A stretch of 64,000 nucleotides of DNA from contig NZ_JAERTZ010000026.1 in NCBI RefSeq assembly GCF_016746085.1, forward strand, positions 459,833 through 523,832, in the 5' to 3' direction. The notes beneath the pieces are model-generated. The model was not told the origin of the DNA. It made no database searches and saw only the letters and a list, made by a program, of their open reading frames with translations. Of the stretch, positions 8,779 to 17,306 are shown piece after piece (within the stretch, counting starts at the first letter, position 1; each line of letters opens with the position of its first letter). The position numbers were made by a program, and so were the translations under genes. This DNA is from Zobellella iuensis (GTDB taxonomy: Bacteria; Pseudomonadota; Gammaproteobacteria; Enterobacterales; Aeromonadaceae).

Positions 8779-9190
8779 GTAGGGTCGAATTTATTCGACC
8801 AAACCCCGGCGCCGTTGGTGGGATGGTCCACTGAAGTGGACCCTACAACAGGCCCAGATGTAACCCGCCGCCCGTAGGGTCGAATTTATTCGACCGAACC
8901 CCGGCGCCGTGGGTGGATGGTCCACTGAAGTGGACCCTACAACAGGCCCAGGTGTAACCCGCCGCCCGTAGGGTCGAATTTATTCGACCGAACCCCGACA
9001 ACAGGCCCAGATGTAACCCGCCGCCCGTAGGGTCGAATTTATTCGACCGAACCCCGGCGCCGTGGGTGGAAGGTCCACTGAAGTGGACCCTACAACAGGC
9101 TCAGGTGTAACCCGCCGCCCGTAGGGTCGAATTTATTCGACCGAACCCCGGCGTCGTTATTGGAAAGTTCCATTGAAATGGGCCCTTCAA
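8779..9190. repeat. Tandem array of about 94-bp palindrome-bearing units
   Basis: Five units begin with GTAGGGTCGAATTTATTCGACC at 8779, 8874, 8968, 9027 and 9121. A complete unit holds two palindromes, TCGAATTTATTCGA and GGTCCACTGAAGTGGACC, the second followed by CTAC, which is complementary to the GTAG at the unit start. Spacers such as CCCCGGCGCCG and GGCCCAGATGTAACCCGCCG are well kept. The third unit lacks about 35 bases including its second palindrome, and the fifth decays in its second half. The array fills the gap between the convergent genes flgN and fliJ. It could act as a bidirectional transcription stop or be an amplified REP-like element. No protein is encoded. Confidence 0.9.
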
Positions 9191-9241
9191 CCCCAACATC
9201 GGCCATCGGCGGTGAGGGTGACAGGTCCGTTGAAACGGCGC

Positions 9242-9655
9242 CTAATATCGGCTCCCCGGGGCCTGGCTCAGGCACCATTCCAGCTGATTTTCCCACTCCC
9301 GGTTCTGCTGCCGGCGCTGCAGCGCCTGCCGGCGTTGCAGCTCCTGCAGTTCCAGCCCCTTGACCTTGCCCGCCTGCTGGCGGCTCAGGCGGGCGAAACG
9401 TTCCCTGTCCTGTGCGGCCACCAGCAACTGCCGCTGCTGTGCCTCCATCACCTGCCCCAGTTGTTGCTTGATATGCCCCTGGTTGAGCAGGCCGAGGGCA
9501 GAGGTGCGCGCCAGGGGCTCGGCGATCAGCTGCCGGGCCTGCTGCAGCCGCTGTCGCTGCTCGTGCAGTTCGGCCTCGCGCTCTGCCAGTCGATCCCGTT
9601 GCTGCAGCAAGCTGTTCAACTGCTGTTGCTGCTGCCTGAGCAGATGTTCACGCAT
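9242..9655 (-). CDS. fliJ: Flagellar export protein FliJ
   Basis: The 137-residue protein is almost entirely helical and very rich in Gln, Leu, Arg and Glu (MREHLLRQQQQQLNSLLQQR), the coiled-coil composition of FliJ. FliJ is the stalk-like subunit of the type III export ATPase complex and helps couple FliI to FlhA. It is the last gene of motY-lafK-fliEFGHIJ and overlaps the end of fliI by 8 bases. Sequence conservation is weak, so position carries much of the weight. Confidence 0.83.
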   Translation of the reverse strand: MREHLLRQQQQQLNSLLQQRDRLAEREAELHEQRQRLQQARQLIAEPLARTSALGLLNQGHIKQQLGQVMEAQQRQLLVAAQDRERFARLSRQQAGKVKGLELQELQRRQALQRRQQNREWENQLEWCLSQAPGSRY

Positions 9656-10982
9656 CTTTTCCTCCGGTTAATAGCGCCAGTGCCCGCAAGCTCTGTTCCA
9701 GGTTGATCGCCTCCCCCTCCTGCTGCTGCAGGAACTGCTGCAGCCCGGGGTAACGGGCAATGGCTTCATCGGTATCCACGCTCTTGCCGGCCTGGATACC
9801 GCCCAGGGGCAACAGCTCCCTCACCTGCTGGTAGAGGCTGAACCAGCGTTTGCACTGCACCGCCTGCAACCAGTGCTGCTCGGTCGTTACCTTGCTCATC
9901 ACCCGGCTGATGGAGGCGCCGATGTCGATGGCCGGGTAGTGTCCCTGCTCGGCCAGCTGCCGGCTCAGCACTATATGGCCGTCGAGGATGGCCCGGGCCG
10001 CGTCGGCGACCGGTTCCTGCTGATCATCCCCTTCCGCCAGCACGGTATAGAAGGCGGTCAGGCTGCCTTCGGGCCTGTGGCCGTTGCCGGCCCGTTCCAC
10101 CAGCTCGGTCAGGGCGCTGAAGGCAGACGGCGGATAACCCCTGGCCACCGGTGGCTCGCCCACCGCCAGGCCGATTTCACGCCGGGCCTGTACGAAGCGG
10201 GTCAGGGAGTCCATCAGCAGCAGCACGTCCTTGCCCTGATCGCGAAAATACTCCGCCACCCGGTGGCAGGACTCCGCCGCCCGCACCCGCAGCAGCGGGC
10301 TCTGATCCGCCGGCGCGACTATCACCACCGCCTTGGCCCGGCCCTCGGGTCCGAGGCAGTCGTCGATGAATTCGCGCACTTCCCGCCCCCGCTCGCCGAT
10401 CAGGCCCACCACCACCACCTCGGCCCGGGTATAGCGGGCCATCATGCCGAGCAGCACGCTCTTGCCCAGGCCGGGACCGGCGAACAGTCCCATACGCTGG
10501 CCCTTGCCCGGGGTCAGCAGGGCATTGATGGCCCGCACCCCCACGTCCAACGGCTCGCTCACCCGCTGCCGCCAGAGGGGGTTGGCGATCGGCGCCCGCC
10601 AGGGGATCTGCTGCCCGGCCTTCAGTGGCAGGCCGTCCAGCGGACGCAACAACCCGTCCACTATACGCCCCAGTAACGGCGGGCCCACGGCCAGGCTGGC
10701 ATCCGACGGACAGGGGCGAACCCGGGCACCGGTAAAGAGCCCGGTCGGAGCAGTCAGCGGCATCAGCAACGCCTGCTCCCGGTCCAGGGCCACCACCTCG
10801 GCCTCCAGCTCGCCACCGCCGTCGGTTTCTATCCGGCAACGCTGTCCCAGGATCAACCGACAACCGGACACTTCCAGCACCATGCCGGTGACCCTGAGCA
10901 GACGGCCATAAATCTGGCCGATGCCGAGATCTTCGCTCAGCGCCGCCCTCGCCTGCTGCAGCTGAGCCTCAAGCCGGCTCAT
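9648..10982 (-). CDS. fliI: Flagellar export ATPase FliI
   Basis: The 444-residue protein shows the F1-beta-like ATPase core. Walker A is GLFAGPGLGKS (residues about 165-175), Walker B region DVLLLMDSLTRFVQARREIG, and the family block GEPPVARGYPPSAF. It energises export of flagellar substrates at the base of the MS ring. Length matches the family (about 440-455). It overlaps fliH by 14 bases and fliJ by 8, indicating translational coupling. Confidence 0.96.
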   Translation of the reverse strand: MSRLEAQLQQARAALSEDLGIGQIYGRLLRVTGMVLEVSGCRLILGQRCRIETDGGGELEAEVVALDREQALLMPLTAPTGLFTGARVRPCPSDASLAVGPPLLGRIVDGLLRPLDGLPLKAGQQIPWRAPIANPLWRQRVSEPLDVGVRAINALLTPGKGQRMGLFAGPGLGKSVLLGMMARYTRAEVVVVGLIGERGREVREFIDDCLGPEGRAKAVVIVAPADQSPLLRVRAAESCHRVAEYFRDQGKDVLLLMDSLTRFVQARREIGLAVGEPPVARGYPPSAFSALTELVERAGNGHRPEGSLTAFYTVLAEGDDQQEPVADAARAILDGHIVLSRQLAEQGHYPAIDIGASISRVMSKVTTEQHWLQAVQCKRWFSLYQQVRELLPLGGIQAGKSVDTDEAIARYPGLQQFLQQQEGEAINLEQSLRALALLTGGKDA

Positions 10983-11664
10983 CGGCGGCTTCCAGCCCCT
11001 GGCTCACCCGGGCGATGCCCTTTTGCAGCCGCTCTTCGGTCAGGGCCTCCAGGGTCAGGGTTTCGGTTTCTATCCGGCAGTCTCCCGCCGCCAACGCCGG
11101 GTCCGTGTGCAGCACCCAGCCCTGGCACTCGGTGATGCCGAGGGCCTGCAACCGCCGCTGATCATCGGGGTTCAGAAACAACTGCAGCTCCTGCACCCGG
11201 GGATCTATCCCCTTTAACGCCTCTTCCACTATCGCCAGTACCTGCTGGGGATTCAGGGTCAGCTCGGTGCGGATCACCCGCCGGGACACCTGCTCCACCA
11301 ACTCACAGATCTGTTGCCGCTGCTGGCGCAATGCCGACAGGGACAGTTGCTGCCATTGCTGCTCGGCCCCGCTCTGCCACTGGCGCAGCTCCTCCGCCAG
11401 GGAGCGCTGCAGTTCCTTCAACTGGGCCTGGCCCTGCTGCCGCCCCTGCTCGAAGCCGGCCTGGCGACCGCTTTCCATCCCGGCCTCGTAGCCGGCCTGG
11501 CGGCCCTGTTCCAGCCCCTGCTCATAGCCTTGCTCGAACCCCTGCTGGAACCGCTCTTCATCCTGCTCCGCCGTCGCCCCGACATCCGCCTCGCCGTAGA
11601 GGGAGGGAAAACGATAGCGGCGATAACCGCCGGCGGGCCATTTGCTGCCTGAAGGACCCTTCAC
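10969..11664 (-). CDS. fliH: Flagellar export stator protein FliH
   Basis: The 231-residue protein has a striking run of Gly-x-x-x-Gly heptad-like repeats near residues 40-80 (QGFEQGYEQGLEQGRQAGYE and on), the hallmark of FliH. The C-terminal half is similar to the peripheral stalk of ATP synthases. FliH dimerises, binds FliI and tethers it to the C ring through FliN. It starts at 11664, one base overlapping the fliG stop. Confidence 0.93.
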   Translation of the reverse strand: MKGPSGSKWPAGGYRRYRFPSLYGEADVGATAEQDEERFQQGFEQGYEQGLEQGRQAGYEAGMESGRQAGFEQGRQQGQAQLKELQRSLAEELRQWQSGAEQQWQQLSLSALRQQRQQICELVEQVSRRVIRTELTLNPQQVLAIVEEALKGIDPRVQELQLFLNPDDQRRLQALGITECQGWVLHTDPALAAGDCRIETETLTLEALTEERLQKGIARVSQGLEAADEPA

Positions 11665-12677
11665 TAGTTCACCACCTGCTCTTCATACAGCTGGAACTCC
11701 AGCTCGCCCAGTTCGACCAGCTCGCGCACCAGCCCCATGACCTCCAGCCGTGCATTGTCGACGCGGCTGACCGCCACCGCGCCCTGGCGCAGCATGTCCT
11801 GCTCCATCTGCTGGGCCATACGCCTGGGCATGGCTTCCAGCATGACCCGGCGCACATTGCTCTCGGCGCCCTTGAGTGCCAGCCCCAGCAGTTCCAGCGG
11901 CAGCTCCTGCACGATGCGTTGCAGGGTTTCCGGCGTTTGCCGGGCCAGGCTGGTGAAGTCGTACATGTTGCGTTCGATATGGCCGGCGGTGTCGGCATCC
12001 TGCTGTTTGATGGCCTCCATCAACTGGCCGCGGTTGCCCTGGTAACGGTTGACGATATCGGCCACCTGGCGCACCCCGTCCACCCGGGCACCGGCGTTTT
12101 CCGCCACGAAATCCAGGCAGCGCCGCAGCGCCGCCTTCAGCTCCACCACCACGAACTCGCTCACTTCGCTCAGGTTGGCCACCCGCAACAGCAGTTCGTC
12201 GTGCATGGCCGCCGGTAACAGGGACAGCACCGCCGCCGCCGTATCCGGTGGCAGGAAGGCCAGGATCACCGCCTGCATCTGGGGATGTTCCTGCTGCAGG
12301 AAGCGCGCCAGCACTTCCGGCTGTACCCATTGCAACCGCTGGATCTCCTGGCGGATCTGGTCCCCGTACATGGAGTCGAGCAGGCCCCTTGCCAGCTTTT
12401 CCCCCAGGGCCAGGTCCAGGGTCCGTTCCAGGTACTCCCGTGAGGCGGAGTTGATCCCGCTCTGCTGGCGGTAGAGATCGAAGAATTCCTGCAGGGTGCC
12501 CTTGGCGGAGTCGGCCGACACGCCCGACAACCTGGCCATGGCGGCCGTCACCTTGCGCACATCGTCCCGGTCCAGCCGCTGCAATACCCGTGCGGCGGCC
12601 GCTTCGCCCATGCTGAGCAGCAGCACGGCGGCCTTTTCCATTTCATCCAGCGGCATCTCGGTCTGTTGTTCAGTCAT
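11664..12677 (-). CDS. fliG: Flagellar motor switch protein FliG
   Basis: The 337-residue protein starts near DEMEKAAVLLLSMGEAAAAR and has the EHPQMQAVILAFLPP block near residue 132, as in FliG. The C-terminal torque domain includes KGAESNVRRVMLEAMPRRMA. FliG links the MS ring to the C ring and meets the stator. Its last 8 codon bases overlap fliF, and the end overlaps fliH by one base. Length is standard. Confidence 0.95.
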   Translation of the reverse strand: MTEQQTEMPLDEMEKAAVLLLSMGEAAAARVLQRLDRDDVRKVTAAMARLSGVSADSAKGTLQEFFDLYRQQSGINSASREYLERTLDLALGEKLARGLLDSMYGDQIRQEIQRLQWVQPEVLARFLQQEHPQMQAVILAFLPPDTAAAVLSLLPAAMHDELLLRVANLSEVSEFVVVELKAALRRCLDFVAENAGARVDGVRQVADIVNRYQGNRGQLMEAIKQQDADTAGHIERNMYDFTSLARQTPETLQRIVQELPLELLGLALKGAESNVRRVMLEAMPRRMAQQMEQDMLRQGAVAVSRVDNARLEVMGLVRELVELGELEFQLYEEQVVN

Positions 12678-14394
12678 GGTCTTTAATCCAGTGTTTGATC
12701 ACTTCCGCGACGCGCTCGGTTTCCCGCTCGGCCAGGATCTGCAGGTGGGCGACCTGCACCTTCAGCTCGCTGCCGGGAGGCGGCAACTGCCACTCCCGCT
12801 CATCCATTTCCCAGGGCAGCAGGGTATGGGGGCCGGCTCTGCCGTGCCCTGGCAGGCCCCGTTCCTCCTGTTCCATCCATCGCGCCTCCTGGGGCAACGC
12901 CGGCCCGGCCGTCACCGCCGCCAGGGCGGCTTCCTCCCGCTTGACGGCCGCCAGTTGGCGCCCGTTGAGGTGGTGGAGCAGCGGCCGCACCCCGAACAGC
13001 AGCAGCGCCAGCAGCATCAGGCCGGCGGCCAGATAGCGGGCATAGCTTTGCCATTCGGGGCTCTGCCACCACAGGGGCTCGGACGGGAACTCGGTGAGTA
13101 CCGAGTGGGGAGCGAAGTCGAAACTGGTCAGGGCGAACTGGTCGCCGCGCGCCAGGTTGAAACCCACGGCGCCCTGCACCATCTGGCCCAGTTGCTCCAG
13201 CTGCTCGGCCTGCCAGCCGCCTTCCGGCGCCACCCCATTGTTGAGCAGTACCGACACGCTGAGCTGGCTGAGCCGGCCGCTCTGGTAGCGGGTATGCACC
13301 ACGGAGCGACCGCTTTCATACTGGCGTTGGAATTCACGCCGTTCCCGCAGGTTCTGGTTGGGCTGGTTGCCGGCCTCGGCCTCTTCGCCCACCTGGGGCG
13401 GCACATTGGCCAGGGCCCCGGGAATCCCCAGGCCCAGGCTGTCCTGGCTGTTGTTCTCGCTGCCGGTCTCCCGCAACAGCACCGGGCTCTGATCCAGGGT
13501 TTCCCGGGTTTCCTCGACCGCATTGAAATCCAGCTCGGCGGTCACCTGTACCCGGAAGTTGTTGGCGCCCAGCACCGGATAGAGCATGTCCCGGGCCCGC
13601 TGGCTCAGCTGCTGCTCGAGCTGACGTGCATATTCCACCTGGCGCAGGCTCATCCCCCGGCTCTGGCCGTCGGCGGAAAGGTGGTCGCTCAGCAGTTGAC
13701 CGCCCTGATCGATCACCGACACCTTGCCGTTTTCCATGCCCGGCACACTGCCGGCCACCAGGTTGACGATGCCTTCCACCTGGCCCGGATCCGGCTGCCG
13801 GCCGGGAATGATATCCAGCATGACCGACGCGGTCGGGGTCTGCTCGGCCCGGCCGATGAACAGGGTGCGTTCCGGCACCGCCAGGTGCACCCGGGCGTTG
13901 CGTACCCAGTCCAGCGCCATGATGGTCCGCGCCAGTTCGCCTTCGAGGGCATGACGGTAGCGGCGGGTTTCCATGAACTGGCTGGTGCCCAGGCCGGTTT
14001 GCTGGGCCAGGCCGTCGAGGCCGGTCGGCAGCACCGCCTTGATACCGCGGGAGGCCAGCAGCATCCTGGCCGGCCCGAGCAGCCCCGGCTCCACCAGTAT
14101 CTCCCCGCTCTGGGGATCGAGGCGGAAATCTATCTTGCCCGCTTCCAGGGCTTCCACGATGCTGCCCTTGTCATACAGCTCCTGTTTGCCGTACAGGGGC
14201 ACATAGCTTCGCCCCGATTGCCACAACAACGCCACCACCGCCACGGCAATCACCGCGGCCAGCAGGCTGAGCAACAAGACCTGGCGGTGGTGGCGGGACA
14301 GCCCCTGCCAGCGGGCCCAGCCGCGGGCCATCGACACCTTGAATTGCCGGCCGGCGGAAAAATCGGACGGGGGAATGGAATGCACTTCGGCCAT
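12670..14394 (-). CDS. fliF: Flagellar MS-ring protein FliF
   Basis: The 574-residue protein has two membrane segments (about residues 38-60 and 445-465) flanking a large periplasmic ring-building region. Family motifs include LVEPGLLGPARMLLASRGIK and TSQFMETRRYRHALEGELAR. The cytoplasmic C-terminus that binds FliG is present. FliF forms the MS ring, the first structure of the basal body. It lies 9 bases after fliE and overlaps fliG. Confidence 0.95.
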   Translation of the reverse strand: MAEVHSIPPSDFSAGRQFKVSMARGWARWQGLSRHHRQVLLLSLLAAVIAVAVVALLWQSGRSYVPLYGKQELYDKGSIVEALEAGKIDFRLDPQSGEILVEPGLLGPARMLLASRGIKAVLPTGLDGLAQQTGLGTSQFMETRRYRHALEGELARTIMALDWVRNARVHLAVPERTLFIGRAEQTPTASVMLDIIPGRQPDPGQVEGIVNLVAGSVPGMENGKVSVIDQGGQLLSDHLSADGQSRGMSLRQVEYARQLEQQLSQRARDMLYPVLGANNFRVQVTAELDFNAVEETRETLDQSPVLLRETGSENNSQDSLGLGIPGALANVPPQVGEEAEAGNQPNQNLRERREFQRQYESGRSVVHTRYQSGRLSQLSVSVLLNNGVAPEGGWQAEQLEQLGQMVQGAVGFNLARGDQFALTSFDFAPHSVLTEFPSEPLWWQSPEWQSYARYLAAGLMLLALLLFGVRPLLHHLNGRQLAAVKREEAALAAVTAGPALPQEARWMEQEERGLPGHGRAGPHTLLPWEMDEREWQLPPPGSELKVQVAHLQILAERETERVAEVIKHWIKDHD

Positions 14395-14403
14395 GAGGGT
14401 TCC

Positions 14404-14724
14404 TTACAACGGCATACGCATAATGTCATCAAAGGCAGTCATCAGTTTGTTCCTGACCTGTACCAGGGCAGAGAAACTGAGTCCGGCCTTCTGGCTGGCG
14501 AGCATGGCGCCGACCAGGTCGTCACTGACGCCGGTCTCTACCGCCGTCATCAGCCCGGCGGCCTGCACCTGTTCCGTATTGATACTGCGCACCGAGCTTT
14601 TCATTAACTCGGTGAAGGAGCCCTGTTCCACGGCCGGGGCAATGTCGCCACCGGCGGCCCGCTGCTGCAGTTGCGTCATCCGCACCAGCATCGCCTGTTG
14701 TTCTGTCTGCAGTGAAACGTTCAT
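14404..14724 (-). CDS. fliE: Hook-basal body protein FliE
   Basis: The 106-residue protein has SFTELMKSSVRSINTEQVQA near residue 37 and ends with GLSFSALVQVRNKLMTAFDD, then IMRMPL, the highly conserved FliE tail. FliE joins the MS ring to the rod and is an early export substrate. It lies between the sigma-54 activator and fliF, 9 bases from each, the order known for lateral systems. Confidence 0.93.
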   Translation of the reverse strand: MNVSLQTEQQAMLVRMTQLQQRAAGGDIAPAVEQGSFTELMKSSVRSINTEQVQAAGLMTAVETGVSDDLVGAMLASQKAGLSFSALVQVRNKLMTAFDDIMRMPL

Positions 14725-14733
14725 ATGGTTCCG

Positions 14734-16098
14734 CTATGCCCCCACGGCTCGGTCAATATCAATGCCCTGCTCTCGCATGGCGGCCAGTTTGTAGCGCAAT
14801 GCCCGGGTCGTGAGCCCCAGCGTTTCCGCAGTGCGGGAGCGATGCCCGCTGTGCTGGCGCAATATCTGCAGCACATAGTCAAACTCGGCGCGCTGGCGGC
14901 TGGCCTGCAGCCCCTCGCCCGGAGCCTGGTTGCCGGGGTTCGCGGCCGCGGGCAGGGAGCCCAGGGTACTGGGCCTGCATCCCCGCTCGTCTTCCGGCAG
15001 CATCAAATCCGTCGCATCGATGATGGCGCCCCGGGCCAGGATCAGGGCCCGCTGGATCACGTTTTCCAGCTCCCGGATATTGCCGGGCCAAGGGTAACCG
15101 AGCAGGGCCCGCTCCGCCTCCGGGCTCAGACGGAACAGTTCGCCCTGCCCGTAGCGGGCCAGGAAGTGACCGGCCAATGGCAGTATGTCCTCGGCCCGCT
15201 CCCGCAGCGGCGGCCAACAGAGCGGCAGCACATCCAGCCGGTAGAAGAGGTCTTCGCGGAACTGGCCGGCCGCCACCGCCTCCCGCAGATCCCGGTTGGT
15301 GGCCGCGACAATGCGCACATCCAGGTGGATCTTCTGGTGGCTGCCGAGCCGCTCCACTTCCTTTTCCTGCAGCACCCGCAACAGCTTGGCCTGCAGCGCC
15401 AGGGGCATTTCCGATATTTCGTCCAGCAGCAGGGTGCCGCCGTTGGCCAGCTCGAACTTGCCCGGCTGCGCCTGGGCCGCGCCGGTAAAGGCCCCCTTGC
15501 TGTAACCGAACAGCACCGCTTCCAGCATGGTCTCGGGGATGGCGGCACAGTTGACGGCCACGAAGGGGCCATCACCGCGACCGGACATCTTGTGCACATA
15601 CTGCGCCAGGCACTCTTTACCCGTCCCCGACTCACCACTGATCAGTACCGCCGCCGGGGTTTGCGCCGCCCGGTACGCCAGTTGCAGCACCTGCAGCCCC
15701 GAGCGCGAGCGCACCACCATATTGCCGGTGCTCTGGCGCAGGGCCAGGCTCTGCCCCAGCACCCGCAGCAATTGGCTGGGCTGGTAGGGCTTGAGCACAT
15801 AGTCGCTCGCCCCGGCGTGCAGGGCTTTCCCCGCCAGGCTGCTTTCCCCGTGCTCGACCATGGCCATGACCACCGCCTGGGGGAAACGACTGACGGCACT
15901 GCGGATAAGATCGAGAAAGGAAACGCCGATATCGCTGTCGAGCAGGATGACCTTGGGCTGCTCGGCCCCGGTCCGGCCCAGCCCGGTCATGGCTTCGACC
16001 CGGTATCCCGCCGAGAGCAAAGCGCCGTAACACAGATCGGACACACCGGCCCGGGACACCAGCCACATCAATGTCGACGACACGGTTCCTGCCTTCAT
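14734..16098 (-). CDS. lafK: LafK-like sigma-54-dependent flagellar activator
   Basis: From ATG 16098 this is a 454-residue enhancer-binding protein. It has a receiver-like N-terminal domain (1-120), an AAA+ domain with Walker A GESGTGKE (155-162), the sigma-54 contact loop GAFTGA (202-207) and Walker B GGTLLLDEIS, and a Fis-type helix-turn-helix tail with TAETLGLTTRALRYKLAAMR. The receiver lacks the usual N-terminal acidic pair, and the conserved Thr/Ser is replaced by Met; a LLDSD and the Lys in DYVLKPY remain. Phosphorylation may therefore not be its switch. Its start overlaps the motY stop (ATGA), and the motY-lafK-fliE order matches Vibrio lateral flagella. It probably activates the middle genes of this cluster. 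Confidence 0.9.
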   Translation of the reverse strand: MKAGTVSSTLMWLVSRAGVSDLCYGALLSAGYRVEAMTGLGRTGAEQPKVILLDSDIGVSFLDLIRSAVSRFPQAVVMAMVEHGESSLAGKALHAGASDYVLKPYQPSQLLRVLGQSLALRQSTGNMVVRSRSGLQVLQLAYRAAQTPAAVLISGESGTGKECLAQYVHKMSGRGDGPFVAVNCAAIPETMLEAVLFGYSKGAFTGAAQAQPGKFELANGGTLLLDEISEMPLALQAKLLRVLQEKEVERLGSHQKIHLDVRIVAATNRDLREAVAAGQFREDLFYRLDVLPLCWPPLRERAEDILPLAGHFLARYGQGELFRLSPEAERALLGYPWPGNIRELENVIQRALILARGAIIDATDLMLPEDERGCRPSTLGSLPAAANPGNQAPGEGLQASRQRAEFDYVLQILRQHSGHRSRTAETLGLTTRALRYKLAAMREQGIDIDRAVGA

Positions 16099-16943
16099 GA
16101 TGCCTGCTCCTGTTTGATGATCCGGATAACGACCCGCCGATTCTGGTAACGCCCGGCCGGGGTATCGTTGGCCGCCAGGGGCGACGCCTCGCCGTAGGCC
16201 TTGATATCCAGGCGCAGTGCCGGCAATTGCCGGCGCAACAGGGCGGCCACCCGCTCGCCCCGTTCCCGGGACAGGCGCTGGTTCAGCTCCGGGTGGCCGC
16301 TGCTGTCGGTGAAGGATTCGATGACGAGGCCGGTCACCTGCCGGTCGCTCGCCAGGCGGCCGGCCAGGGCCGAGAGCCGTTGCTGCTGCGCCGCGCTCAG
16401 GTCGCGTACCCCGGCATGAAAATGAAGGACCAGGCTGTGGCCGTCGCTGCCCGGTTCGACCGCGGCTTCGCCCCGGCACAGGCGGAACTGGCCGTAGGCC
16501 TGCTGGAAATGGACACTGGGGATGATAAAGCGGCGCGGGCTGCCCTGCTCGCGAATGCTCAGCCAGCGGCCGTTGGCCATGGCGCTGAGCACGGAGGGAA
16601 TATCATGGTGGTATTGCAGGCGCTGGCGTTGCCAGTGGCTGTTGCCGATAGGCTCGGCTTCGCCCTGCTGCCAGGGTGCCGGACTCAAGGCCAGCTCGGC
16701 ACCACCACCCTGTATGCCTTGCTGCTGCCACTCGAGTTCGAAGCGTACGCCGCCACCGCTATCGGCGACAAAACGGGCGGAGGCCACCCGTCCGACCTGA
16801 TGTTCCATCACGCAACGGGATGCATCACCCACAGCATGCCAAGCAGCCCTGTCCATGGCGGTTGAAAACTCCTCAGCCATAAGGGGACCGCTCAACAAAA
16901 CGCCGAGGCAAACCATGCCCTGCAGTCTTGTAAGGTTGTTCAT
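16095..16943 (-). CDS. motY: Flagellar stator-associated protein MotY
   Basis: From ATG 16943 (MNNLTRLQGMVCLGVLLSGP) the protein is 282 residues with a signal peptide cleaved after LMA. The C-terminal 120 residues form an OmpA/Pal-type peptidoglycan-binding domain (VIESFTDSSGHPELNQRLSR near residue 210, NRRVVIRI near the end). The N-terminal domain matches MotY, which forms the T ring and recruits sodium-driven PomAB-type stators, rather than MotB, because no transmembrane proton-channel helix is present. It heads the lafK-fliEFGHIJ operon. An alternative start 10 codons upstream would spoil the signal peptide. Confidence 0.87.
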   Translation of the reverse strand: MNNLTRLQGMVCLGVLLSGPLMAEEFSTAMDRAAWHAVGDASRCVMEHQVGRVASARFVADSGGGVRFELEWQQQGIQGGGAELALSPAPWQQGEAEPIGNSHWQRQRLQYHHDIPSVLSAMANGRWLSIREQGSPRRFIIPSVHFQQAYGQFRLCRGEAAVEPGSDGHSLVLHFHAGVRDLSAAQQQRLSALAGRLASDRQVTGLVIESFTDSSGHPELNQRLSRERGERVAALLRRQLPALRLDIKAYGEASPLAANDTPAGRYQNRRVVIRIIKQEQAS

Positions 16944-17306
16944 ATTCCGTCTTTTGAGAGTGTGCACCGGCATATCCCGCCGGTGTGGCCTTTGGCCACT
17001 TTTTATTATGTACAGCTGAGAAAGGTATACAGGCTGGCCCTGAGGGCCGGAGGGTTATCCCTGCCTTGGCAACCCCGCTGTCGTAGGATAAAACATCCCT
17101 TAGACCGGAAGCTTTGCGTCCTGACCTTTCAGTCAGTTTGCCCTTGTCATCAGCAATCGATTCAGTGCGACAATAGTTGACTAAAAAAAACGACGTAATT
17201 CAACAACAAAAGTCAGTTTTTTCCGTTTATATGGGACTGGTGTCGCATCCTGCTCAGGATGCCGCCAGTCCTCCTACCAGATGAACCCGCCGGGGGTGGG
17301 CCGGCC
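16944..17306. other. Intergenic region upstream of motY and downstream of flhA
   Basis: This 363-base gap has no convincing gene. It should hold the motY-lafK-fli promoter on the minus strand, but I found no good sigma-54 or sigma-28 match. Two inverted repeats lie near motY: CACCGGC/GCCGGTG (16965-16985) and GTGGCC/GGCCAC (16985-16999), the second followed on the plus strand by TTTTTATT. A long A/T tract around 17180-17225 contrasts with the GC-rich surroundings. A strong hairpin closes the flhA side (listed separately). Confidence 0.6.
17235..17270 (-). terminator. Hairpin downstream of flhA, possible terminator
   Basis: GACTGG (17235-17240) pairs with CCAGTC (17265-17270), and inside it GCATCCT pairs with AGGATGC around a GCTC loop (17245-17262). 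It lies 37 bases after the flhA stop at the end of the fliM-flhA operon. There is no U-run on the minus strand, so it is at most an atypical terminator or mRNA 3' end structure. Confidence 0.4.

Noticed and set aside
8779..9190. Possible CRISPR array
   Set aside because: The units are repeated along their whole length; there are no distinct spacers and no cas genes nearby.
16095..16943. MotB stator protein
   Set aside because: The protein has a cleavable signal instead of a transmembrane proton-channel helix and a MotY-type N-terminal domain before the OmpA domain.
16985..17007. Plus-strand terminator (GTGGCC-TTT-GGCCAC then T-run)
   Set aside because: No plus-strand gene ends upstream of it; it lies in the promoter region of motY, so the role is unclear and it is only mentioned in the intergenic entry.
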